Positions 35,731 to 47,527 are shown, counted from the first letter of the stretch. The stretch: 64,000 nucleotides of DNA from Datura wrightii (GCA_035772735.1 JASDFA010000003.1:156315001-156379000); one strand, 5' to 3'. Made by a program: numbers and translations. The notes: a model not told the origin generated them from the letters alone.

Positions 35731-36616
35731 ATGGTGAGAGCACGCGCAAATGTAACAGAGATGCAGCACCTGAGCCAGCAGAGGCTACCCTAGTTCACGA
35801 TAAAAGGAGGAGCAAAGGTTGTGTCCGGAGACTCGCTGTGGCTAGAGAAGGGGCCCATGCTCCTGCTCCAGTCAGGGAGAGGTCTGCATCTCCCGTGCCA
35901 GCAACAGTATAGGAGCGGGTGGCAGTTGAGGTCGAGGTCCTAACGCAGGAGAAGCTCCTGCCACACCAGCGTTCTCGGAGGTCCTAGCTCAGGTCCTCAA
36001 CCTTCTGAGTGGCCTTGTGGGCACCGAGGTAGCGCCAACAACTCCAGCGTAACAACAGTTAGGAATTTAGCATGCAGTTGTTGTGGCCTGCAAATTGATG
36101 ACATCAGAGGCGGTGGTGTTTCCGAGGTCGGTGGCAGGACTGTTGATGACAAGGGAAGAGCACGACTTATTTTGGAGGTTCACCAAGATGAAGCCTCCTA
36201 CCTTCTATGGAACAAAGGCAGAGGATGCATATGAATTCATCATAGATTCTCAAGAAAAGCTCCGTAAGATGGGAGCGGTGGAAAAGTATGGTGTTGAGTT
36301 CATCTCCTTCCAGCTGATGCGTGATGCAAAGCTCTGGTGGAGGGCTTTCGTGGAGTGTAGACCAACAGGGTCACCACCGTTGACATGGACCCACTTCTAA
36401 TCCACATTTTTGTAGAAATATGTTCCCGGCACTTTGAGGGATAGGAGACGGGATGAGTTCACCACCATTGAGCAGGGGAGCTCATCAGTTGCTGCATACG
36501 AGGCTCGATTTCACTCTTTATCCAGATATGCTCTACCCATATTGCCCACCGAGGAGGAGAAAATCAGACGGTTTGTTAAAGGTTTGAATGTGGGTCTCCA
36601 GGTACCAGCTTTGTAG
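35731..36616 (+). pseudogene. Element A gag, N-terminal part
   Basis: The ATG at 35731 opens MVRARANVTEMQ, a common gypsy gag start, then frameshifts. The clearest part is 36083-36400, MKPPTFYGTKAEDAYEFI...LMRDAKLWW, the retrotransposon gag domain, followed by a stop and 36434-36616 (TTIEQGSSSVAAYEARFHSLSRYA...KIRRFVKGLN). The frame runs into the Tekay insertion at 36625 and resumes at 46415. Confidence 0.85.
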
Positions 36617-36746
36617 ATAGTATCTGTTATACCCCGTAGGATTCCCAGCACCTAGGTGACCTATTCGCACGTTGGTTAAGCATATTTGAAGGCCATACGT
36701 GCTAGAGAAAGGCCCGGGAAAAAGATAAGACAAGAAACCTGTCGAA

Positions 36747-36830
36747 CCATCGCGGAAGGAGCCGAGGCAGAGCCCCTCCGCGATGGCAGCGTGTCACGGA
36801 GGTGAAGCCTCCGCGTTGGCTCCGTGACAC
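36747..36830. promoter_or_regulatory. GC-rich double inverted repeat upstream of the Tekay TATA box
   Basis: Two inverted pairs stand side by side. CCATCGCGGA (36747-36756) pairs with TCCGCGATGG (36777-36786). GTGTCACGGAG (36791-36801) pairs with CTCCGTGACAC (36820-36830). The second pair includes ACGTGTC (reverse strand, 36826-36832), the core of an ABA-response element. The block ends 22 bases before the TATA box. The same word pair occurs in the LTRs of element B. Confidence 0.75.
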
Positions 36831-36852
36831 GTTGGCCTTGTCCAGGCCCAAG

Positions 36853-36860
36853 TATATAAA
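36853..36860 (+). promoter_or_regulatory. Tekay LTR TATA box
   Basis: TATATAAA, followed by GCCCCAC, just downstream of the GC-rich inverted repeats. The second LTR has the same box at 44057-44064. Confidence 0.8.
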
Positions 36861-39208
36861 GCCCCACTTCGGTTTTAATTTATTAAAACTTATAAATTTC
36901 CAGTGAAACAGAGAGGAAACAATAGAGAAGAGAAAAGAACGAAGGGGGTAATATAATTTTCATCCGATTACGCTGCTAAACGCTGTCCAAACTCAAATTA
37001 ACCTCAGATACCGAGGTATTTAGCAGCAGAGAGCATTCCTACGGATTTAGTTTCGTGAAATATGGCCGACGAATCGTCGAGCTACCGAGCTAAGGTAAGT
37101 AGAATTTCTCCAAACTAATGTCTATGTGTTTCTAGCTGTGAAGTGAGTATTTCTCCCTTCTGGACCTCTGAAAAATAGCGAGTTTTCGACCGTCTTTCGA
37201 TAAGCCTAAGTTTAGGTTATAAATTACATCGAAGTGACGTTGTTCATTTAAAATAAAGTTATATTTGGTATTAATTGATGTATATATGAATGCAGTTGGG
37301 AGGAATAGCTGAAATACCGACCAAGCTATGCCAGTTAGTCGGGAAATCAGAAACGAAGGTATGTAAAGCTAGTTTCCTCGGCAAGTTAGTAATCTCGGTG
37401 TAGTAAAGTAATATAAAGACCAGTAGGATGTTCAGAAATCATGTGTTCTGTTATTACAAATGTTGGTATGATACTAGAAGCATCATGTTATGATTAGCGC
37501 GAAACTTGCTAGCACGATATAAACTCTAATACAAGTGTTAGGGACTGCACAGCATGCCCAGTATGTGATTTAGTAAAGAATGTTAGGATATTATTGTATT
37601 CAGTTGAAACCTAGTAAAGCAATGTAAGTATCTGTAAGGCATCTCAGAAGTTGAGTGATAGGTTAAGTTAAAATGAAGTTTAGAAAGCATGTTAGAAACA
37701 GTAAATCATGTTACTATAGAAACTCAGTATACAGCATGGTTTTCAGCAGAAAGACTATATCTTGTTCAGCTTTAGACTCAGTACAGTATGGCAGAAGATT
37801 ATATATTATACATATATACTATTATCAGTCTCAGCATGTATTAAGTATGCACATATTACTATTACTAGCTCGGCATATAGTATGTACAAACACCTTACTA
37901 TTATTAGCTTCAGTATATGGGATATGCAGATAGTATTACTAGTTGAGACCACTGTATTGTCTTGGGGTTGGATTACCTAGCATCCATGACCGCCCCAGGG
38001 TTGATAGCTGTATCGACTCGTCCGCCAGAGGATGAGGATACGTCGCTCTACGGAGTGGCATGCCGTCCCACAGGGGACGAAGATGGGATGCCAGCTTTCC
38101 CCATATTGTGCCTTGATCGGCCCTTACACACCCCTGTCGAGCGGATATGCCCGGGTGTTGATTCAGGAGTCCTCCGGACTCAGATGCAGTTATAGTTAGG
38201 GGCTTAGCGAGCCCAAGTGCATACCCAGGGGACCGGTGGGATGCTTATAGCTATTATAGGAGATGGGATGACCGGGGTAGGGGTATAGATTCTGTGCTGG
38301 TTGTACCTCCCGGCTTATGGGGGCCGGGTAAGGTTTATGTGTGCTATGTTATGTTATGTTATGTCATGCCATGTTATATTAGATACGAGTAGATCGGCAG
38401 TAGAACGATACGTCTCCAGGTATGACTCCTACTCCTTCTAGCATAGTTAAGAGTAAGCATAATTTACATTATCAGACAGTTTATTTATTCCTCCCTATTT
38501 CGGTTTCATCAGTTGTATTGTTGGTTTCAGTTATTGCTTTACATACTCAGTACCAGCGGTACTGACGCCCGGTGGGGCGCTGCATTACTTGCCTGCAGGT
38601 TCCCATAGATGAGGAGACGATCCCTCGTGATTCCTGTCAGCGATCGAGTATTCAGCTCCTGTCATCCGGAGACTGAATCCCAGAGGTGTATTTCCTTTTC
38701 TTTTATTGTACAGTACGGGTAGGTCGGGGCCCTGTCCCGATCATTTCTATTGCTATTCCTAGAGGCTTGCAGTCTGTATATATTTCCCTGTGGTCAGCTG
38801 AGCCGGTCGTGTGAGGCCGTGCAGATGTATAGCCGTTAGTACTTTCACTTCTTTTATGTTGGCCGTGTGGGCCATAGCTCGACAGTAGTGGTGACCTTGC
38901 CGGTCACGTAGCCTTTTAGTATTTTATTGCTGAGTTGTAGATAACTAGACAGCATAGTGGCCTTGTCGGCCCGCATAGGTTTCCCTATAGTTGCATGTTT
39001 CTAGTTAGCTGTCATTACAGGTACAGGTGGCTATAGGCCTAGTCGGCCGGAGGCTGTATTTACAGCCATCATATAGCCCGTTGTTTCCCTGAATCTGAGT
39101 TAGGGCCAGCCAGGCACCAGATGTGCTCAGGCTCAGCAGTCTAGCAGTTCAGGTGCTAGTAGGGCACCAGGTGCCAGTCATACCCCCCAAGGCGGGGTGT
39201 GACAAACT

Positions 39209-39220
39209 TGGTATCAGAGC
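39209..39220 (+). other. Tekay primer-binding site
   Basis: TGGTATCAGAGC, a perfect initiator tRNA-Met type site, four bases after the LTR end. Confidence 0.95.
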
Positions 39221-39417
39221 AGGTCGTATCCCAGGGAGTCTGCAAGCCGTGCTAAGTAGAGTCCTGTCCATGGATGTGTTGTGCACCACATACTATGGGT
39301 AGGAGGCTGCAAGGCATGATAGGATGGTTGTCTTTTATTCTTATTCGGTCGTGCTGTAGAGCGGTACAATATAGGGTTGAGTCCCTAAAAGCTTACTATA
39401 TTCTTTGGTTACAGATA

Positions 39418-40870
39418 ATGTCAGATCAGCGACATCCTATCATAGGCCGGAGTTTAGATATTGCAGCAGAGGAAGGCACCAGCAGGATGCCTCACCCTTG
39501 TTTAGAGACAGCCCGATCAGAGGGCACTACAGAGGCATCGTCCCAGCCTTCTCAGCAGTCTCCACCACATCAGGAGCCACTTGGGGCGACACTACCGCCA
39601 GCAGTCCCTATACTGACACCTTCCGACCAGGAGGTTAGGAGTGTGGTAGTTATGTTAGCACAGATGATGGCTGCTCAGCGTCAGCCGATGCCATCTACAG
39701 TTGCGGAGTCGTCAGGAGGGCCCGATAGTTTGAGGGTCCGAGAGTTCTTGGCTCTGAATCCCCCACAGTTTACAGGTACGGAGCGGACAGAGGACCCTCA
39801 GGATTTTCTGGATCAAATGCAGAGAATCTTCAGGGTTATGCATGCCACGCCTACAAAATCAGTTGAGTTGGCAGCATTCCGGTTACGGAACATCGTCGTA
39901 TTATGGTATGAAAGCTGGGAAAGGTCCCGAGGGAGAGATGTTTCCCCTACGACCTGGTCCAGCTTTTCAGGAGCTTTTCTGGATCATTATCTGCCGCGGG
40001 AGATTCGACAGGCCCGGGTAGACCAGTTCCTACATCTGGAGCAGGGGGCCATGAGTGTTCGGGAATATTCCTTGCGGTTTGATTCTTTGGCTCGGTATGC
40101 ACCGGCCTTTGTTGATACCATGGCATCCAGAGTACACCGCTTTATCATGGGGTTGAATCCATAATATGTTGACACTTGCATTACGGCCACACTGCGAGAG
40201 GACATGGACATTGCTCGAGTTCAGGCATTTGCCCAGAATATTGAGGGCATCAGACAGCGGCATCGGGAGATCAGAAGGGTCAATCAGGAACAGCGCCGCC
40301 GGGACAGGCCAGTTGAGTTATAGAGGGAGGCTCGGGGAGGACCCAGGCCACGATTGTTAGACAGGCCGCCCAGGCCCCCGCCTCCGCCACAGTCGCAGGG
40401 GGGTAGATTTAGCCGCAGGGGGCAGTCAGAGACTGGTAGGGGCTCGCAGATGGCATATTCACCATTACAGAGGAGTGCGGAGCAGAGTAGGTATACCCTA
40501 CCACTTTGCCCTATATGCAGTCGACGCCATCCTGGAGCATGCAGGTATGGTTCCACCGCATGTTATATTTGTGGCCAAGAAGGCCATTTGATAAGAGATT
40601 GCCCATCCATAGGTCGAGAGGACCGGGATAGACAGGATAGGGCATCTGCAGGGTCACGAGCCACAGCATCCTCGGCAGGGCGCAGGCCCTCAGTTTCAGC
40701 AGGTAGGGGTCAGGGCAGATCAGAGGCCTCTAGTACAGGTGCGGGTCCAAGCCGCACATATGCCTTACCAGGGAGGCAAGATTCAGAAGCGTCACCGGAT
40801 GTTGTGACAGGTATGCTAACTATCTGCTCACACCCTGCTTATGTATTGATTGATCCAGGGTCTACTTTGT
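39418..40870 (+). pseudogene. Tekay gag and start of protease
   Basis: The ATG at 39418 gives MSDQRHPIIG. The gag domain (FLALNPPQFTGTERTEDPQDFLDQMQRIF ... FLDHYLPREIRQARVDQF ... REYSLRFDSLARYAP) is intact up to a TAA at 40162. After a second stop (TAG at 40321) the same frame continues through a proline/arginine-rich stretch and a CCHC zinc knuckle (CYICGQEGHLIRDC, about 40561-40602). It then reaches the protease start YVLIDPGSTLS, with DPG as an altered DTG/DSG active site. A one-base deletion near 40873 shifts the frame. Two nonsense changes and one frameshift thus separate it from a working gag. Confidence 0.9.
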
Positions 40871-41969
40871 CCACATTACTCCATTTGTGGCACGAAAGTT
40901 CAGTATTGCACCAGAATTATTGCAGCAGCCCTTTTTAGTATCCACGCCCGTCGGTGACTCTATCATAGCTAGCAGAATTTACCGAGGGTGTACAGTAGAG
41001 GTTGCTGACCGTCAGACCACAGTAGATCTGGTCGAGTTAGAAATGATAGACTTCGATGCCATAATGGGTATGGATTGGTTGGTGCCGTGCTTTGCCAATG
41101 TTGAATGTTGGACCAAGACGGTCCGATTCCACTTCCCAGGAGAAGCAGTGCGGGAGTGAAAGGGCAGCACCGCTACGCCAAAAGGTAGGTTTATTTCCTA
41201 CCTTCAGGCGAGGAAATTAATATCTAAGGGATGCGTTTACCATCTGGTCAGAGTTCAGGATGTCCGAGCAGAATCTCCGACACTCCAGTCTGTTCCGGTG
41301 GTGAATGAATTCCCTGATGTATTTCCGGATGAGTTACCTGGTATTCCCCTAGAAAGGGAAATAGACTTTGCTATTGATTTACTACTAGGCACCCAGCCGA
41401 TATCGATTCCTCCTTATCGCATGGCTCCTGCAGAACTCAGAGAATTAAAGGAGCAGCTGAAAGATTTATTGGATAAAGGTTTCATCAGGCCGAGTACTTC
41501 ACCGTGGGGTGCACCAGTTTTATTTGTGAGGAAGAAAGATGGCTCGCTCCGAATGTGCATAGATTATCGGCAATTAAACAAAGTTACAGTAAAGAACAAG
41601 TACCCGCTTCCCAGAATTGATGACTTATTTGATCAGTTGCAGGGAGCCAGATACTTTTCTAAGATTGACTTGCAGTCCGGATATCACCAGGTTCGAGTAC
41701 GTGAGAGAGATATTCCTAAGACGGCGTTCAGGACCCGATATGGACATTTTGAATTTCTAGTCATGTCCTTTGGATTAACGAATGCCCCGGCAGTCTTCAT
41801 GGACCTGATGAACAGTATTTTCAGACCTTTCGTGGACTTGTTCGTGATAGTATTCATTGATGACATTCTGGTGTATTCTCGCTCTGAAGCAGATCACCGG
41901 ACTCATTTGCGGACAGCGCTCCAGATCCTTAGGGACCGCCAATTGTATGCTAAATTTTCTAAAGTGTGA
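40871..41969 (+). pseudogene. Tekay protease remainder and reverse transcriptase
   Basis: Frame 3 carries FVARKFSIAPELL ... IMGMDWL, the end of the protease, to a TGA at 41157 (probably from TGG). The frame then reopens with VVNEFPDVFPDELPG, the usual linker, and a near-complete reverse transcriptase: LRMCIDYRQLNKVTVKNKYPLPRI, YFSKIDLQSGYHQVR, FGLTNAPAVF and the catalytic FIDD at 41853-41864. An extra A near 41962 shifts the frame right after YAKFSK. Confidence 0.92.
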
Positions 41970-42678
41970 ATTCTGGCTCAACTCAGTGGCCTTTTTAGGG
42001 CATATTGTGTCGGATGCTGGTAAACAGGTAGACAAGCAGAAAATAGAAGCAGTTAAGTCATGGCCTAGGCCTACCACTCCGACTGAAGTTAGTAGCTTTC
42101 TGGGGTTGGCAGGATATTACAGGAGGTTCGTTGAAGGGTTCTCGACCATTGCGACACCTCTGACCAAACTGACACAGAAAGCAGCAAAGTTTCAGTGGAC
42201 AGAGGCGTGCGAGCAGAGCTTCCAGGAACTGAAAGACAGATTAACCTCCGCCCCAGTGTTAGCGTTGCCGGAGGGTACAGAAGGTTATTCGGTGTATTGC
42301 AACGCATCTGGCGTCGGGTTAGGTTGTGTGTTGATGCAGCATGGTAAGGTGATTGCATATGCTTCCAGACAGCTAAGGAAACACGAAAAGAATTACCCTA
42401 CCCATGACCTGGAATTAGCCGCAGTGATCCATGCCTTGAAGATGTGGAGGCATTATCTGTACGGCGTCCATGTCGATATTTTCACAGATCACAAGAGCCT
42501 ACAGTACATCTTCACTCAGAGGGAGTTGAATCTGCGGCAACGACGCTGGTTGGAGCTGTTAAAAGATTATGATGTGAATATTCTATACCACCCCGGAAAG
42601 GCCAATGTTGTAGCAGATGCTCTGAGCCGTAAGTCAATGGGGAGTTTGGCGTATTTGCGACCGAGAAGCGGGAGCTAG
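41966..42678 (+). pseudogene. Tekay RT thumb and RNase H
   Basis: Frame 1 continues CEFWLNSVAFLGHIVS, FLGLAGYYRRFVEGFS and then RNase H (YSVYCNASGVGLGCVLMQ, YASRQLRKHEKNYPTHDLEL, FTDHKSLQY, NVVADALSRK). The first catalytic aspartate, normally YCDAS, is asparagine here (codon 42301-42303). A one-base loss near 42662 shifts the frame, causing the stop at 42676. Confidence 0.92.
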
Positions 42679-43397
42679 CCAAAGAAATTCATCAGTTAGC
42701 TGGGTTAGCCGTTCGAGTAATGGAAACAGAAAATAATAGAGCGGTAATTCAGAATTCTGCTGTGTCATCATTAGTTACAGAGGTAAAAGAACAACAGTAC
42801 GAGGACCCTGACTTAGTCCAGCTCAGAGATAGAGTTCAGGAAGGTAAGGAGACAGATTTCCAAATGACTGAGGATGATGTGCTACGCTGTAAGGGCCGCC
42901 TTTGCGTTCCAAATGTTTCAGGGCTTCGCCAGCAGATTATGCATGAGGTACATTATGCTCGTTATTCCCTCCATCTAGGAGCAACGAAAATGTACCACGA
43001 CATTAGAGACATCTACTGGTGGCCAGGTATGAAAGCTGAAATAGCTGAATTTGTATCTAGATGTCCTAACTGTCAGCAGGTGAAAGCGGAGCACCAGAAA
43101 CCTGGCGGTTTGACGCAAGATATAACGGTGCCTACGTGGAAATGGGAAACGATAAACATGGATTTTGTAACAGGGTTACCCCGTACCAGACGCAGAAATG
43201 ATTCCATTTGGGTAATAGTTGACAGGCTGACAAAATCAGCTCATTTCCTGCCAGTGAGGACTACCTTCTCGGCTGAGGATTATGCCGAATTATATATCAG
43301 AGAAATAGTTAGACTACATGGAGTGCCGGTATCCATTATTTCAGATAGGGGAGCTCAGTTCACAGCTAGATTCTGGAAGTCGTTCCAGAAGAGTTAG
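42679..43397 (+). pseudogene. Tekay integrase, N-terminal zinc finger and first part of core
   Basis: Frame 3 reads ELAKEIHQLAG..., then the HHCC zinc finger (HYARYSLHLGATKMYHDI ... CPNCQQVK), and the core with the first two acidic residues (MDFVTGLP and SIISDRGAQFTARFW). The third catalytic residue, glutamate, is missing because the sequence jumps near 43379 to the C terminus. Confidence 0.92.
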
Positions 43398-43564
43398 CAT
43401 ATAAAGAGGTTCCAGTAGCTATATTAGACAGACAGATTCGCAGGTTGAGGACTAAAGATGTTGCGTCTGTCAAAGTATTGTGGCGTAACAGGAACCGTGA
43501 GGAAATGACGTGGGAAGCTGAGGAAGATATGAAAGTTAGTTACCCTCACCTATTCCAGGCCTAG
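43382..43564 (+). pseudogene. Tekay integrase C terminus, chromodomain-like
   Basis: Directly after the deletion joint, in another frame, the sequence encodes 60 residues (VPEELAYKEVPVAILDRQ, VASVKVLWRNRNREEMTWE, AEEDMKVSYPHLF). This is the chromodomain-like tail typical of chromovirus integrases. The missing middle (rest of the core and GPY/F region) should be several hundred bases. Confidence 0.88.
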
Positions 43565-43797
43565 TCAGGCGACAGGTATGTCCGTATTATTGCTTATGTA
43601 GTATCTTATGGTTGTATATGTATAAGTGGGAAAGATTGATACTTAGCCATCCAGTGAATCCTAAAGTATTGTGTACAGTACTTGTATTGGACTTTTCTGC
43701 ATTTCAGATTTTTGGTATAGTCCATATTACAGGGGAGACTCTGGCGAAATTTTTCTAAAACAAGTAAGTTAAGTAGTCCTCTAGATAGCAGTATACA

Positions 43798-43828
43798 TTC
43801 GAGGACGAATGTTCTTAAGGGGGGAGAA
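43798..43828 (+). other. Tekay pre-PPT motif and polypurine tract
   Basis: TTCGAGGACGAA (43798-43809) is followed by TGTTCTT and AAGGGGGGAGAA, which abuts the 3' LTR at 43829. The purine run is the plus-strand primer. The 12-base word before it has TTCG/CGAA dyad symmetry and recurs in the other gypsy elements here. Confidence 0.85.
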
Positions 43829-46409
43829 TGTTATACCCCGTAGGATTCCCGGCACCTAGGTGACCTATTCGCACGTTGGTTAAGCATATTTGAAGGCCAT
43901 ACGTGCTAGAGAAAGGCCCGGGAAAAAGATCAGACGAGAAACCTGTCGAACCATCGCGGAAGGAGCCAAGGCAGAGCCCCTCCGCGATGGCAGCGTGTCA
44001 CGGAGGTGAAGCCTCCGTGTTGGCTCCGTGACACGTTGGCCTTGTCCAGGCCCAAGTATATAAAGCCCCACTTCGGTTTTAATTTATTAAAACTTATAAA
44101 TTTCTAGTGAAACAGAGAGGAAACAGTAGAGAAGAGAAAAGAACGAAGGGGATAATATAATTTTCATCTGATTACGCTGCTAAACGCTGTCCAAACTCAA
44201 ATTAACCTCAGATACCGAGGTATTTAGCAGCAGAGAGCATTCCTACGGATTTAGTTTCGTGAAATACGGCCGATGAATCGTCGAGCTACCGAGCTAAGGT
44301 AAGTAGAATTGCTCCAAACTAATGTCTATGTGTTTCTAGCTGTGAAGTGAGTATTTCTCCCTTCTGGACCTCTGAAAAATAGTGAGTTTTCGACCGTCTT
44401 TCGATAAGCCTAAGTTAGGGCTATAAATTACATCGAAGTGACGTTGTTCATTTAAAATAAAGTTATATTTGGTATTAATTGATGTATATATGAATGCAGT
44501 TGGGAGGAATAGCTGAAATACCGACCAAGCTACGCCAGTTAGTCGGTAAATCAGAAACGATGGTATGTAAAGCTAGTTTCCTCGGCAAGTTAGTAATTTC
44601 GGTGTAGTAAAGTAATATAAAGACCAGTAGGATGTTCAGAAATCATGTGTTCTGTTATTACAAATGTTGGTACGATACTAGAAGCATCATGTTATGATTA
44701 GCGCGAAACTTGCTAGCACGATATAAACTATAATACAAGTGTTAGGGACTGCACAGCATGCCCAGTATGTGATTTAGTAAAGAATGTTAGGATATTATCG
44801 TATTCAGTTGAAACCTAGTAAAGCAATGTAAGTATCTGTAAGGCATCTCAGAAGTTGAGTGATAGGTTAAGTTAAAATGAAGTTTAGAAAGCTTGTTAGA
44901 AACAGTAAATCATGTTACTATAGAAACTCAGTATACAACATGGTTTTCAGCAGAAAGACTATATCTTGTTCAGCATTAGACTCAGTACAGTATGGCAGAA
45001 GATTATATATTATACATATATACTATTATCAGTCTCAGCATGTATTAAGTATGCACATATTACTATTACTAGCTCGGCATATAGTATGTACAAACACCTT
45101 ACTATTATTAGCTTCAGTATATGGGATATGCAGATAGTATTACTAGTTGAGACCACTGTATTGTCTTGGGGTTGGATTACCTAGCATCCATGACCGCCCC
45201 AGGGTTGATAGCTGTATCGACTCCTCCGCCAGAGGATGAGGATACGTCGCTCTACGGAGTGGCATGCCGTCCCACAGGGGACGAAGATGGGATGCCAACT
45301 TTCCCCATATTGTGCCTTGATCGGCCCTTACACACCCCTGTCGAGCGGATACGCCCGGGTGTTGATTCAAGAGTCCTTCGGACTCAGATGCAGTTATAGT
45401 CAGGGGCTCAGCGAGCCCAAGTGCATACCCAGGGGACCGGCGGGATGCTTATAGCTATTATAGGAGATGGGATGACCGGGGTAGGGGTATAGATTCTGTG
45501 CTGGTTGTACCTCCCGTCTTTTGGGGGCCGGTTAAGGTTTGTGTGTGCTATGTTATGTTATGTTATGTCATGTCATGTTATATTAGATACGAGTAGATCG
45601 GCAGTAGAATGATACGTCTCCAGGTATGACTCCTACTCCTTCCAGCATAGTTAAGAGTAAGCATAATTTACATTATTAGACAGTTTATTTATTCCTCCCT
45701 ATTTCGGTTTCATCAGTTGTATTGTTGGTTTCAGTTATTGCTTTTCATACTCAGTACCAGCGGTACTGACGCCCGGTGGGGCGCTACATTACTTGCCTGC
45801 AGGTACCCATAGACGAGGAGGCGATCCCTCGTGATTCCTGTCTGCGATCGAGTATTCAGCTCCTGTCATCCGGAGACTGAATCCCAGAGGTGTATTTCCT
45901 TTTCTTTTATTGTACAGTACGGGTAGGTCGGGGCCCTGTCCCGATCATTTCTATTGCTATTCCTAGAGGCTTGCAGTCTGTATATATTTCCCTGTGGTCA
46001 ACTGAGCCGGTCGTGTGAGGCCGTGCAGATGTATAGCCGTTAGTACTTTTACTTCTTTTATGTTGGCCGTGTGGGGCCGTAGCTCGACAGTAGTGGTGAC
46101 CTTGCCGGTCACGTAGCCTTCTAGTATTTTATTGTTGAGTTGCAGATAACTAGACAGCATGGTGGCCTTGTCGGCCCGCATAGGTTTCCCTATAGTTGCA
46201 TGTTTCTGGTTAGCTGTCATTACAGGTACAGGTGGCTATAGGCCTAGTCGGTCGGAGGCTGTATTTACAGCCGTCATATAGCCCGTTGTTTCGCTGAATC
46301 TGAGTTAGGGCCAGCCAGGCACCAGATGTGCTCAGGCTCAGCAGTCTAGAAGTTCAGGTCCTAGTAGGGCACCAGGTGCCAGTCATACCCCCCAAGGCAG
46401 GGTGTGACA
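43829..46409 (+). repeat. Tekay 3' LTR
   Basis: A 2581-base copy of 36625-39204 with scattered substitutions. It ends at CGGGGTGTGACA followed by the GTATC duplication. Confidence 0.97.
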
Positions 46410-46414
46410 GTATC

Positions 46415-46872
46415 TTTGGGTAAGACTTTTCAGGAGGTGATAGAGTACGTGAAGTCGGTTGAAGGGGTGAGGTAGGAGGGTTATGTTAGAAATGTCGAGA
46501 AGAAAGCTCGAAAAGTTGGCTCTTCCAGTGGTTCTTATGTGAAGGCTCCAACACCACAGGGTTTCTCTGGGCACCCTATTCAATCTGCCATGCAGGTGTT
46601 AGCCGGAGGTCCACCAAGGATAGCTCTGCAACCGTCAGGTGTAGTTAAGGGTACTCAGACAGTTCGTTCTGATTTTGGGGCTTGTCCTATTTCTTCTGTT
46701 CCAGCTCAGAGACCGATTATTAAGAAGGACTTCCATGAGTGTAGTGAGTATGGCCACATTCTCAGATCGTGCCCCAGGTTCGAACAGGGCAAACAGATCA
46801 TCCACAACTGGGACGAGGTGGTCAGCCAGCCGTTAGATGTGGTGTTCAGCAGGTTAAGGGACGTGCTCAGGT
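46415..46872 (+). pseudogene. Element A gag, C-terminal part with decayed zinc knuckle
   Basis: Element A resumes with LGKTFQEVIEYVKSVEGV, the continuation of gag after the GTATC duplication. After a stop, 46539-46874 reads PTPQGFSGHPIQSAMQ and ends near FHECSEYGHILRSCPRF, a zinc knuckle in which one cysteine is replaced by tyrosine. Confidence 0.8.
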
Positions 46873-46989
46873 AGGTAGGGGTGGCACCTAGGTAGGTAGA
46901 GGGGTGGCACATCTCAACCGGGTAGTTCTCAGGCTGGTAACCAGGCTCATTTCTATATTTTTCCTTGTAGACCGGAGGCAGAGGCTTCA

Positions 46990-47527
46990 AACACCGTTAT
47001 CACAAGTATGGTCTTTATGGTTGATAGAATGACTATTGCGTTGTTTGAACCGGGCTCTGCATTCTCTTATGTGTCTACTTATTTTTGTTTGGGTCATGAC
47101 ATTGCGTATGGTGTGCTTAATACTCATATTTGTGTGTCTATTCCTATCGGGGATTCTATATTAGTAAATACGGTTGTTCGTGATTGCATTGTTGAATTAA
47201 TGGGATTTGACACTCTAGTGGACTTAGTTATCTTACATATGGTTGATTTTGATATAATTTTGGGAATGAGTTGGTTGTCCTCTTACCATGCCATTCTAGA
47301 TTGCTATGCTAAAATAATTACTATATTGGGTCCAGGGTCGTCTAGGTTGGAGTTGAAGGGGAATTGTAGCCCTACTCCTAAAAAACTTATTTCTTATATT
47401 TGTGCCTGTAAGTTGATAGAGCGGGGTTGTTCAGCATATTTGGTGCATGTTCGGGACACCAGTTCAGAGGGTCCTTCCATAGCGTCAGTCCTGATTGTTT
47501 GTGAGTTCTTAGAGGTGTTCCCTGCAG
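46990..47527 (+). pseudogene. Element A protease
   Basis: ALFEPGSAFSYVS carries the protease site (normally DSG or DPG, here EPG), followed by VDFDIILGMSWLSSYHAILDC, the conserved C-terminal part. The linker CEFLEVFPADL is cut by element B at its ATTTG duplication and continues at 57286. Confidence 0.85.

Larger units (their letters stand above)
36625..39204 (+). repeat. Tekay 5' LTR
   Basis: It starts TGTTATACCCCG and ends CGGGGTGTGACA; the 12 terminal bases form an imperfect inverted repeat. A TATA box is at 36853-36860. ORFs within it recur in the 3' LTR only because the LTR itself is repeated. Confidence 0.97.
36625..46409 (+). mobile_element. Tekay/Del-type gypsy element, complete ends, defective inside
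   Basis: Two LTRs of 2580 and 2581 bases, start TGTTATACCCCG and end CGGGGTGTGACA, are flanked by perfect GTATC duplications at 36620-36624 and 46410-46414. In order it has a primer-binding site, gag, protease, reverse transcriptase, RNase H, integrase and a chromodomain-like C terminus, which places it with the chromoviruses (Tekay/Del by motif). The LTRs differ at roughly one base in 40 over the first 350 bases that I compared, so the insertion is fairly young. The coding region has several stops and frameshifts and has lost most of the integrase. Confidence 0.95.

Noticed and set aside
37673..38195. ORFs conserved between 37.7-38.2 kb and 44.9-45.4 kb
   Set aside because: They recur because the two LTRs of the Tekay element are copies of each other; no known domain and no codon signal.
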